From JAUWOY01 sp034431315 (GTDB lineage Bacteria; Chloroflexota; Anaerolineae; VGOG01), in NCBI GenBank assembly GCA_034431315.1, contig DAOUDK010000042.1:1-14889 (forward strand): a stretch of DNA of 14,889 bases. The letters are read 5' to 3'. The notes beneath the pieces were generated by a model, which had not been told where the DNA came from, did no database searches, and saw nothing but the letters and a program-made list of their open reading frames with translations. Positions 5,853 through 12,187 of the stretch are shown piece after piece (within the stretch, counting starts at the first letter, position 1; every line of letters begins with the position of its first letter). The translations under genes were made by a program, and so were the position numbers.

Positions 5853-7696
5853 TGTTCGGCGGTAGACACATGCGCGGTCTCGCCCAGGAGACTGCCAAAC
5901 CCACGGAGACAGGCAAGACGCTGCGCCGTCTGTTGAGGTATTTTCGCCCGTTTCGTATCCTGTTGCTGGCGGTGGCTGCGCTGATCCTCATCAGCACGGC
6001 GCTGCGGCTGGCTGCCCCCTACCTGATCGGCGTCGCAGTGGACCGGTTCATCGCGCCCAGCGACCAGCCCGGCCCCGCCTGGCTGGCGCGGCTTGTGCGG
6101 CAGGATGCCAGCAGATCTGCTGGCCTGACCGTGACCATGCTCTTGCTGCTCGGCTCTTACCTGCTGAACTGGATCGCCACGGCCGCCCAGTTCTACCTGA
6201 TGACGGTAGCCGGACAGCGAGTGCTGCTCCACATGCGCACCCAGATCTTCGAACTCATTCAGACCCTCTCGCTCAAGTTCTTCGATCAGCACGAGGCGGG
6301 CGACCTGATGTCGCGCCTGGTCAACGACACCCAGGTCATCAACCAGGTCTTCAGCGGCGGGGTCGTGCGACTGGCGAGTATGAGCCTCTCCATCGTCGGC
6401 ATCATCTTCTCCATGCTCGGCCTCAACTGGCGGCTGGCGTTGGTCAGTTTCACCGTCCTGCCGGTGATGTTCCTGACCACAACCGTCTTCTCCCGGCGCG
6501 CGAGAGCCGCCTTCCGCCGCACCCGCCAGACCATCGGCCAGGTGAGCGCAGAGCTGCAGGAAAACATCGCCGCTGTGCGCGAGGTGCAGGCTTTTGCTCG
6601 CGAGGACGCCAACGTGGCCGAGTTCGAGACCATCAACGCCGCCAACCGCGACGCCAACGTCCAGGCCCAGTCCATCCTCTCTGCCTTCTCCCCCGCCCTC
6701 GATGTGCTCAGCACCATCGCGCTGGCCATCGTGGCCGGCTACGGCGGCTACCTGGCGCTGAACTTCGATCCGCCGCTGGTCAGCGTGGGCGTCATCGTCG
6801 CCTTCCTGATTTACGTGCGCCGCTTCTATGAGCCCATCCGCGGCCTCGCTAACCTGTACGCCCAACTCCAGTCGGCGGTGGCCGGTGCCGAGCGCATCTT
6901 CGAGCTGCTCGACACCCAGCCCGAGATCACCGACGCTCCCGACGCTGTGCCCTTGCCACTCGTTCAAGGCCGCGTCGAGTTCGACCACGTCAACTTCGCC
7001 TACCAGGAGGAGCCAGTGTTGCAAGACATCTGCATGACGGCAGAGCCGGGGCAGACGGTGGCCCTGGTGGGCCCCACCGGCGTGGGCAAGACAACGCTGG
7101 TCAGCCTGCTGACCCGCTTCTACGATGTGGGCGAGGGGGCGATACGGATAGATGGCCACGACCTGCGGCAGGTGACCCGCGAGAGCCTGCGGCAGCAGAT
7201 GGGGATTGTCTTGCAGGACACCTTCCTCTTCTCCGGCACGGCGATGGAGAACATCCGCTACGGGCGGTTGGAGGCGGACGATGAGGAGGTCGTGGCGGCG
7301 GCGCGGCTGGCCAACGCCGACCAGTTCATCACGCGGCTGCCAGAGGGCTACCAGACCCAACTGGGCGAGCGCGGGCACAATCTGAGCCAGGGGCAGCGGC
7401 AGCTCATCGCCATCGCCCGCGCGGTGCTGGCCGATCCACGCATCCTGATCCTCGACGAGGCCACCTCCAGCGTGGACACGCGCACCGAGCGGCTGATTCA
7501 GCGCGCCCTGGACGAGCTGCTCAAGGGGCGCACTTCATTCGTCATCGCCCATCGGCTGAGCACCATACGCAACGCCGATCAGGTGATCGTGCTAGAGAAA
7601 GGCCGCATCGTCGAGCAAGGCACCCACGAGACACTGCTGGCCGCGCGGGGCCTTTACCACGAACTCTACAACAGTCAGTTCCGGCGACAGGTGTAG
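5849..7696 (+). CDS. ABC exporter half-transporter, catalytic-site subunit
   Basis: The product is 615 aa. The ATG at 5849 overlaps the stop of the previous gene by 4 nt, with a purine-rich GGAGGGGGG about 10 nt upstream. After a polar N-terminal tail of about 30 residues come six membrane helices (about 35-330) and a nucleotide-binding domain (about 375-615). Motifs: Walker A GPTGVGKTT (408-416), Q-loop Gln456, signature LSQGQ (512-516), Walker B ILILDE with catalytic Glu537, and switch His568 (FVIAHR). Catalytic residues are intact while the signature deviates from LSGGQ, complementing the partner: this subunit's Walker A/B pairs with the partner's LSGGE to form the active site. A loop after helix 1 (SDQPGPAWLARLVRQDASRS) is longer than in the partner. 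The operon ends at the terminator at 7801-7840. Confidence 0.95.
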   Translation: MMFGGRHMRGLAQETAKPTETGKTLRRLLRYFRPFRILLLAVAALILISTALRLAAPYLIGVAVDRFIAPSDQPGPAWLARLVRQDASRSAGLTVTMLLLLGSYLLNWIATAAQFYLMTVAGQRVLLHMRTQIFELIQTLSLKFFDQHEAGDLMSRLVNDTQVINQVFSGGVVRLASMSLSIVGIIFSMLGLNWRLALVSFTVLPVMFLTTTVFSRRARAAFRRTRQTIGQVSAELQENIAAVREVQAFAREDANVAEFETINAANRDANVQAQSILSAFSPALDVLSTIALAIVAGYGGYLALNFDPPLVSVGVIVAFLIYVRRFYEPIRGLANLYAQLQSAVAGAERIFELLDTQPEITDAPDAVPLPLVQGRVEFDHVNFAYQEEPVLQDICMTAEPGQTVALVGPTGVGKTTLVSLLTRFYDVGEGAIRIDGHDLRQVTRESLRQQMGIVLQDTFLFSGTAMENIRYGRLEADDEEVVAAARLANADQFITRLPEGYQTQLGERGHNLSQGQRQLIAIARAVLADPRILILDEATSSVDTRTERLIQRALDELLKGRTSFVIAHRLSTIRNADQVIVLEKGRIVEQGTHETLLAARGLYHELYNSQFRRQV

Positions 7697-7716
7697 CCCT
7701 CCCCGCTAACCGGCGG

Positions 7717-7740
7717 CCCTTCGACCTCGCTCAGGGCAGG
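7717..7740. repeat. short REP-like dispersed repeat
   Basis: CCCTTCGACCTCGCTCAGGG followed by CAGG forms a small hairpin with CCCT/AGGG ends. Sequences of this form recur between genes in many environmental bacterial genomes; only one copy is seen here. Confidence 0.4.
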
Positions 7741-7775
7741 GCTTAGGACAGGCATGGAAGCCGTTCGTCCCCCAG

Positions 7776-7800
7776 CCAATATCAAATACCCAATATCAAA
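7776..7800. repeat. 14-bp period tandem repeat
   Basis: CCAATATCAAA occurs at 7776-7786 and again at 7790-7800. It lies directly before the terminator stem. Confidence 0.6.
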
Positions 7801-7840
7801 GAGAGGCCCTCCTCAACGGCAGGGCCTCTCTTCATTTCTT
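7801..7840. terminator. rho-independent terminator of the ABC operon (possibly bidirectional)
   Basis: GAGAGGCCCT (7801-7810) pairs perfectly with AGGGCCTCTC (7821-7830) around a 10-nt loop, followed on the plus strand by TTCATTTCTT. It sits between the convergent ABC and glnS genes. On the minus strand the stem is followed by TTTGATATT, so it may also stop glnS transcription. Confidence 0.85.
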
Positions 7841-7875
7841 CCAACCTCCAACCTCCAACCTCCAATCTCCAATCT
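7841..7875. repeat. heptamer tandem repeat, five units
   Basis: CCAACCT occurs three times and CCAATCT twice in perfect register, directly abutting the glnS stop codon at 7876-7878. Seven-base units of this kind are prone to slippage. In the glnS transcript it reads as AGATTGG/AGGTTGG units between stop codon and terminator. Confidence 0.85.
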
Positions 7876-9576
7876 CTATTTCCCACTTCCCCGCTTTTTC
7901 TCGATCTTGGCCCAGGTATCACGCAGCGCCACCGTCCGATTGAATACCAGCTTTTCAGCGGACGAATCGGAATCAACGCAGAAGTAGCCCTGTCTCATGA
8001 ACTGGCATATGCTCCCCGGTGCTGCACCCGCCAGACTGGGCTCAACGCGGCACGAGGTCAACGTCTCCAGCGAGTTCGGATTCAGATTAGCCGTGAAATC
8101 TTCACCCTCCTCCACATCGAGAGGATTGGCTGTCAAGAAGAGACGATCGTACAGGCGCACCTCGGCTTCCAGCGAGTGGTCAGCCGAAACCCAGTGCAGC
8201 GTTCCCTTGACCCTGCGTCCGTCCGGAGCCGATCCGCCGCGTGTCTCTGGATCGTAGGTGCAATGCAGCTCGACCACCTCGCCGCTTTGCTCGTCTTTAA
8301 CCACCCCCACGCATTTGATGAAATACGCGTGCATCAGCCGCACCTCGCGCCCGGGGGCCAGACGCCAGAACTTCTTCGGCGGCTCTTCGCGAAAATCATC
8401 CCGTTCGATGTACAGCACACGGGAAAAAGGCACCTGCCGCGTCCCCATGCTGTCATCCTCCGGATTGTTGATACATTCCATCTCTTCCACCAGGTCTTCC
8501 GGATAGTTGACGAGGACCACCTTGAGGGGACGCAGCACGCCGAACACCCTCGGTGCGCGCTTGTTCAAATCCTCGCGGATGCAGTGCTCCAGCAGGGCGA
8601 CATCAGCGATACTACCAGTCTTAGCTACACCGATGCGGTCACAGAAGTCGCGGATGGCCTCTGGGGTGTAGCCGCGTCTCCGCAAGCCCGCCAGGGTGGG
8701 CATCCGTGGATCGTCCCAGCCGTTGACGTGCCCTTCTTCGACCAATCGCATAAGGTATCGCTTGCTCATCGCGGTGTAGCTGAGGTAGAGGCGGGCGAAC
8801 TCGATCTGCCGCGGATGGTAGATCCCCAACTGGTCGAGGAACCAATCGTACAAAGGGCGATGGTCTTCGTATTCCAGCGAGCAAAGAGAATGGGTGATCC
8901 CTTCGAGAGAATCCGATTGACCATGGGCCCAGTCGTACATCGGATAGATGCACCACTCGTCACCCGTCCGGTGATGGGTGGCGTGGAGGATGCGGTACAT
9001 GACCGGGTCGCGCAGGTTCATGTTGCCAGAGGTCATGTCAATTTTGGCCCGCAGCACGTGCGCGCCGTCCTCGAACTCGCCGGCCCGCATGCGCTCGAAC
9101 AGGTCGAGGTTCTCCTCGACGGAACGGTCTCGATACGGGCTGTTCTTGCCTGGCTTACCAAAGGCGCCACGGTACTCCTTGATCTCCTCTGGGCTCAAAC
9201 TGTCCACGTACGCCTTGCCATCTTTGATCAACTGCACGGCCCACTGATAGAGCTGCTCAAAGTAGTCCGAGGCGTAGAACAGTCGATCCTCCCAATCGAA
9301 GCCCAGCCATCGGATGTCCTCCATGATCGCGTCCACGTATTCCTCTTCTTCTTTGACGGGATTGGTGTCATCGAAGCGGAGATTGTAAAGCCCCCCGAAT
9401 TCCTCGGCGATACCGAAGGTAATGCAGATGGCCTTGGCGTGTCCGATATGCAGATAGCCGTTCGGCTCCGGTGGAAACCGAGTATGCACTCGCCCGCCGT
9501 ACTTGTTTGTCCTCAAGTCCTCCTTGATGGCATCTCGGATAAAGTCAGAGGAGCGATCGGAATCGGTTGTGGTCAT
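7876..9576 (-). CDS. glnS: glutaminyl-tRNA synthetase
   Basis: This cytoplasmic class I synthetase charges tRNA-Gln with glutamine using ATP. I place the start at ATG 9576 (566 aa) because AAAGGAG lies 8 nt upstream; the in-frame ATG at 9582 is only 2 nt from that site. The N-terminus has the GlnRS-type signature RFPPEPNGYLHIGHAKA, with HIGH at about 43-46, then RFDDTNP and the MSKR form of the KMSKS loop at about 270-273. DPRMPTL follows, and the C-terminal third is the anticodon-binding beta-barrel region. Length matches bacterial GlnRS (about 550-580). The PEPNGYLHIGH context distinguishes it from GluRS. It lies 48 nt downstream of the 117-aa gene and may be co-transcribed with it. The window does not show whether the cell also has GatCAB. 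Confidence 0.97.
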   Translation of the reverse strand: MTTTDSDRSSDFIRDAIKEDLRTNKYGGRVHTRFPPEPNGYLHIGHAKAICITFGIAEEFGGLYNLRFDDTNPVKEEEEYVDAIMEDIRWLGFDWEDRLFYASDYFEQLYQWAVQLIKDGKAYVDSLSPEEIKEYRGAFGKPGKNSPYRDRSVEENLDLFERMRAGEFEDGAHVLRAKIDMTSGNMNLRDPVMYRILHATHHRTGDEWCIYPMYDWAHGQSDSLEGITHSLCSLEYEDHRPLYDWFLDQLGIYHPRQIEFARLYLSYTAMSKRYLMRLVEEGHVNGWDDPRMPTLAGLRRRGYTPEAIRDFCDRIGVAKTGSIADVALLEHCIREDLNKRAPRVFGVLRPLKVVLVNYPEDLVEEMECINNPEDDSMGTRQVPFSRVLYIERDDFREEPPKKFWRLAPGREVRLMHAYFIKCVGVVKDEQSGEVVELHCTYDPETRGGSAPDGRRVKGTLHWVSADHSLEAEVRLYDRLFLTANPLDVEEGEDFTANLNPNSLETLTSCRVEPSLAGAAPGSICQFMRQGYFCVDSDSSAEKLVFNRTVALRDTWAKIEKKRGSGK

Positions 9577-9624
9577 GTTCATAGCTCCTTTCTCGGGTTT
9601 TCTTTCAGGTGTTGTGTTCTTCCC

Positions 9625-9978
9625 TCACACTTCTGCCAACAGGCCACTCATCTCTAGCACACGCTGGCTCCACTGCTGGGCCTCGGCGATCATCTGAGCA
9701 CGCCATGCTTGGTCAAGGAACCTCTGGGGCAGCCGCATCCGCCAATGGGCCAGGTGGCGTTGCAGTTCCAACAGCGTCATCTGGCTTTCTAGTTCAGACT
9801 CCGGAGCGCACCACTCGATGAAGTGCGCGGCCTCTCGTATCAGATCTGCTACAGGCACGAGGTTGGCCGGATTCTGTGAGAATGAGGCGATGCGGGCCAT
9901 GTCGGCGGCCAGTCCACCCAGACGCACCGGCAGTGGATCACGCACATAACGGGCCTGAATGGTTGAGAGGTCTTTCAT
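9625..9978 (-). CDS. conserved hypothetical protein, 117 aa, partner of DUF5674
   Basis: The start is the ATG at 9978, which overlaps the upstream DUF5674 stop by ATGA; AAGGAG lies 10 nt before it. The frame extends to 10128 but that extension runs antiparallel-free through the DUF5674 gene and is not credible. The protein looks all-helical: MKDLSTIQARYVRDPLPVRL, LAADMARIASFSQ, IREAAHFIEWCAPE, LLELQRHLAHWR and a final helix WSQRVLEMSGLL. There is no signal peptide or membrane helix. I recall proteins with RYxRDPLPVRLGGLA beside DUF5674 in related genomes but know no function. The overlapping pair, with a small charged first protein and a helical second, resembles a toxin-antitoxin arrangement; this is inference only. 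Confidence 0.75.
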   Translation of the reverse strand: MKDLSTIQARYVRDPLPVRLGGLAADMARIASFSQNPANLVPVADLIREAAHFIEWCAPESELESQMTLLELQRHLAHWRMRLPQRFLDQAWRAQMIAEAQQWSQRVLEMSGLLAEV

Positions 9979-10331
9979 TCTGGCATCACTCCTTCCAGCA
10001 GTCGGCGCACAATGGTTTCTACCCACTCGCGAATTGCAGGATCCTGAATGGTCATACTGAAATTGTTTTGGCGGGGACGGATGTTGATCAGCGCCTCGAA
10101 TTGTACCTCTTGACTGAAGGGCAGCCAATCGGCACCCCAGATGTCTTCCTGGCGGCTGCCATCCTCTAGTAATACCTGCTCACAATCGGCATGTAGCTCT
10201 CCGCCGCCTGCCAACACTTCGCGTCGCACGTCAACAGCCAACTTGACGTAGGAGCCCAATGATTGCAACATCTGGCTCATCATCGTCGGAGTTGCACGAT
10301 GATGGACGATGTGAATAACGGTGTCTGACAT
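9975..10331 (-). CDS. DUF5674 family protein
   Basis: The product is 118 aa from ATG at 10331, preceded by AAGGAG at 5-nt spacing. Recognisable DUF5674 signatures are LGSYVKLAVDVRREVLAGGG, GELHADCEQVLLEDGSRQ, EDIWGADWLPFSQEVQFE and INIRPRQNN. The whole length is covered, so the protein is complete. The family has no assigned biochemical function; the run of conserved acidic, His and Cys residues (HADCEQVLLEDGS) could bind metal, but this is speculation. It is the first gene of a three-gene minus-strand group followed by the 117-aa protein (4-nt overlap) and glnS. About 100 nt upstream lies the hairpin at 10432-10454. Confidence 0.85.
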   Translation of the reverse strand: MSDTVIHIVHHRATPTMMSQMLQSLGSYVKLAVDVRREVLAGGGELHADCEQVLLEDGSRQEDIWGADWLPFSQEVQFEALINIRPRQNNFSMTIQDPAIREWVETIVRRLLEGVMPE

Positions 10332-10431
10332 CCCCACTCCTTCACGTATTGCTTCTCGCCTCCAAAAGCAACCTTGTGGTTGGCGCCATCGCGGTAGGAC
10401 TGCCAGTTATTCAACAGCCTTCGCACGGATC

Positions 10432-10512
10432 CCGGCGTGCGGCTTCACGCCCGGTTCTGAATTGGTGGTGGGATGGGCGACCGCTCCGCCGATCATAACT
10501 TAGGCGACCGCC
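10432..10512 (+). repeat. hairpin plus 57-nt dispersed repeat, copy A (group II intron-like debris)
   Basis: CCGGCGTG (10432-10439) and CACGCCCGG (10446-10454) form a stem with one bulge, followed by TTCTGAATTGGTGG. This order, a stem ending in CCGGTTCTGAA, resembles the segment preceding the ORF in bacterial group II introns. Positions 10456-10512 match 11344-11400 at about 42 of 57 positions without gaps. ATTGGTGG can pair with CCGCCGAT using two G-T wobbles. The last 13 nt overlap the 3' end, including the stop codon, of the nuclease-like gene at 10500. No reverse transcriptase ORF is nearby. Confidence 0.5.
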
Positions 10513-11189
10513 GATTCCATCTCCTCTACGTCAAGAAATACGTGAAGAACGTATTCGGAAAGCCTGTGCTGCTTCCGGATTCCGAGAAACGACTCCAAGA
10601 GTTTGATCGCAGCCTCCCATTCCGATTGGGTACTAGGGCCATTCATCTCCTTGTCGTTGATGAAGTAGAGGAAAAGCAGGTATGCCGGAAGGCCATTAAG
10701 CTCACGGAGCAAGTAAAGGTGAGCAAGCCGGTTTGTGTACTGATAGAAACAGGTGGCCCAATCAGCGTCCGAATGTGAGCCAAGAAACCGCTTGGTTGCA
10801 TCTAGACTCTCACGAATCTTGGTAAGCGCTGGCTCGCTTGCTCCCGTGGGATCAGTAACCATCTCTGGAATGTGTGCCTTTGCCTCTACAAGTATGACAT
10901 CCCCTCGATCTGTCTTCGCAAGCGCGTCCCAGACCGGGCCAAACCTGGGCCAGAACGATGCCAGTGGCATCCTTTTCAACGTAATGCCAAGTCTGGTTAT
11001 GAATTGCTGATCCCTGTACTCGGCGTAGTCATCATCCCTCAGGGGTGACAACCAGTGTACACGTTCTTCCTGAGCAAGTCCGAGTGTGGTAACAAGAACT
11101 CGATCTATCAACTCGGGATGCTCATTCACCAATACCTGAAGCCATTTCTGACCGCCCCGCAATGCACGGTTTTGCTCCCTCCGCGACAT
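10500..11189 (-). CDS. PD-(D/E)XK nuclease-like protein, 229 aa
   Basis: ATG at 11189 is preceded by AAAGGAG at 9-nt spacing, and a strong promoter lies at 11225-11253. The N-terminal helix MSRREQNRALRGGQKWLQVL is followed by a core containing WDAL (Asp88) and DVILVEAKAH (Glu102, Lys104), the acidic residue plus ExK arrangement of PD-(D/E)XK nucleases. Residues about 147-177 hold YQYTNRLAHLYLLRELNG followed by the strand AYLLFLYFIND, which looks conserved. There are no membrane helices. The family is one I recall as a conserved hypothetical without a named function; nuclease fold is inferred from the motif. The gene is monocistronic, and its stop codon lies inside dispersed repeat copy A, so repeat arrival may have reset the C-terminus. 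Confidence 0.7.
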   Translation of the reverse strand: MSRREQNRALRGGQKWLQVLVNEHPELIDRVLVTTLGLAQEERVHWLSPLRDDDYAEYRDQQFITRLGITLKRMPLASFWPRFGPVWDALAKTDRGDVILVEAKAHIPEMVTDPTGASEPALTKIRESLDATKRFLGSHSDADWATCFYQYTNRLAHLYLLRELNGLPAYLLFLYFINDKEMNGPSTQSEWEAAIKLLESFLGIRKQHRLSEYVLHVFLDVEEMESAVA

Positions 11190-11224
11190 GACTCAATACT
11201 CCTTTCTTTCCAGTTGTTGCCCCT

Positions 11225-11253
11225 ATTATACTACGCCATCCCAGTTTCGTCAA
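11225..11253 (-). promoter_or_regulatory. sigma70-type promoter of the nuclease-like gene
   Basis: On the minus strand, TTGACG (11253-11248), 17-nt spacer, perfect TATAAT (11230-11225). Transcription would start near 11218, about 30 nt before the ATG at 11189. It begins directly after the terminator of the upstream higBA operon. Confidence 0.8.
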
Positions 11254-11258
11254 CACTG

Positions 11259-11302
11259 AAAACAAAAACTCCCCACCGGAACCTGACAAGGCCGGCGGGG
11301 AG
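11259..11302 (-). terminator. rho-independent terminator of higBA
   Basis: Read on the minus strand, CTCCCCGCCGG and CCGGTGGGGAG form an 11-bp stem with one G-T pair and a 12-nt loop, followed by TTTTTGTTTT. It separates higBA from the nuclease-like gene. Confidence 0.85.
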
Positions 11303-11343
11303 ACGCGCACCAGAGCAAAGGAGGCATGCCGATGGGCAACAAC

Positions 11344-11400
11344 TCTGAATCGGCAGCGGGGCGGGCGACCGTCTCACCGACCATAACGTGGGCGGCGGCC
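11344..11400 (+). repeat. 57-nt dispersed repeat, copy B
   Basis: Gap-free counterpart of 10456-10512, starting TCTGAATCGGC and containing GGGCGACCG and CATAACG. Almost all differences from copy A are transitions. It lies between the higA stop and the higBA terminator, so it is transcribed in the higBA 3' region. The hairpin that precedes copy A is missing here. Confidence 0.6.
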
Positions 11401-11419
11401 TTGCATTCGGAATATAGCC

Positions 11420-11794
11420 TTAAGCTGCCCGCGCATATTCATACGGCTGTATCAAAACTTCTGCCGGGATGCCAAGCCCTGCATGGAGTCGCCGTATCAT
11501 CCCTATCGAAAGAGGGCGTCTTCGGTTCAATATTTCAGAAACACGACTCCGTCTACCAACGTAAGGCTCCAGGTCACGACGCGACAAGCCACGACTTTCC
11601 ATGTAATACCTGATGGCTTCGATAGGGTCTGGCAGGGGGATGGCGTAATGCTTATCCTCGTAAGCTTCAACCAGGGTGGTCAATACTTCCAAGCAATCAC
11701 CTTCGGGCGTATCGGGCGCGGCGTCAAAAAGGCGTTCTATTTCTTCCAGAGCGGCTTGATAGTCCGCCTCGGTTTTGATGGGCCTGATGTCCAT
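11420..11794 (-). CDS. higA: HigA-family antitoxin, XRE helix-turn-helix
   Basis: The product is 124 aa from ATG at 11794, with GAGGAGG 8 nt upstream. The N-terminal half (MDIRPIKTEADYQAALEEIE, then GDCLEVLTTLVEAYED) is the typical toxin-binding region of the COG5499-type HigA. The C-terminal half has the helix-turn-helix: DPIEAIRYYMESRGLSRRDL, EPYVGRRSRVSEILNRRRPL and SIGMIRRLHAGLGIPAEVL. The protein neutralises HigB and represses the operon by binding DNA through the HTH. It follows the toxin gene by 15 nt, the reversed toxin-first order normal for higBA. Length and domains are complete, so the module appears functional. Confidence 0.93.
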   Translation of the reverse strand: MDIRPIKTEADYQAALEEIERLFDAAPDTPEGDCLEVLTTLVEAYEDKHYAIPLPDPIEAIRYYMESRGLSRRDLEPYVGRRSRVSEILNRRRPLSIGMIRRLHAGLGIPAEVLIQPYEYARAA

Positions 11795-11809
11795 AGCAAA
11801 AACCTCCTC

Positions 11810-12103
11810 TCAAATCGTGGCAGGGTCTATCCTGTCATATTCCTGATGGGTACCAACAAATCGGATGTAAACAATGCCGTGTTCGTAATTGATAGCCACC
11901 ACTAAACGGTAACGATTGCCCTTGACATTGAACACAACACGGTTGTTAGCGATAATGCTGGCGTTACGGTAAACATCCTTGATGTCCGCCGGCGTTTTCC
12001 AGGTGGCCTGCTTTGTGTCTGCATACCAGGCCTGCAACGCCTGCTGTGCGTCTGGATGTCGTTCCCAAAACTCTCTTAGTGCTTTGCGAGAGATGATGCG
12101 CAT
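11810..12103 (-). CDS. higB: HigB-type mRNA interferase toxin
   Basis: I choose the ATG at 12103 (97 aa, MRIISRKALREFWERHPDAQ). Homologues of the COG4680 group begin this way, and the -10 box of the promoter lies only 6 nt upstream, which excludes longer starts. Characteristic segments are WERHPDAQQALQAWY, ATWKTPADIKDVYRNASII, the strand NRVVFNVKGNRYRLVVAINY and RFVGTHQEYDRID. These belong to RelE-superfamily ribosome-dependent RNases; the His of GTHQEYD and the basic core residues are plausible active-site positions. HigB cleaves mRNA on the ribosome when HigA is depleted. There is no Shine-Dalgarno site, consistent with a leaderless transcript. higA follows after 15 nt. Confidence 0.92.
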   Translation of the reverse strand: MRIISRKALREFWERHPDAQQALQAWYADTKQATWKTPADIKDVYRNASIIANNRVVFNVKGNRYRLVVAINYEHGIVYIRFVGTHQEYDRIDPATI

Positions 12104-12109
12104 GTCCAT

Positions 12110-12138
12110 ATTATACAACGATCCCGCTACGGGAGCAA
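12110..12138 (-). promoter_or_regulatory. higBA promoter giving a predicted leaderless mRNA
   Basis: TTGCTC (12138-12133), 17-nt spacer, perfect TATAAT (12115-12110). The A of the higB ATG (12103) is 7 nt downstream of the -10 box, where transcription is expected to begin. HigA would be expected to bind around this site; I see no obvious palindrome apart from CCCGTAGCGGG in the spacer. Confidence 0.7.
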
Positions 12139-12187
12139 ATCTCATTTTGGGCCTCGTTTTGTGCCGGGCCGCCATCAATGAGAATCG

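Noticed and set aside
5819..7378. Long minus-strand open frame of 519 codons
   Set aside because: Antisense to the second ABC subunit; rich in His/Gln/Asp as expected from the complement of GC-rich coding sequence.
8176..9657. Long plus-strand open frame of 493 codons
   Set aside because: It is antisense to glnS, whose HIGH and MSKR motifs are certain; the translation has no recognisable domains.
10490..10515. Integron attC-like site (GCCTAAG at the stop codon of the nuclease-like gene)
   Set aside because: No GTTRRRY partner at the proper distance, no overall palindrome and no integrase; the intron-like explanation fits better.
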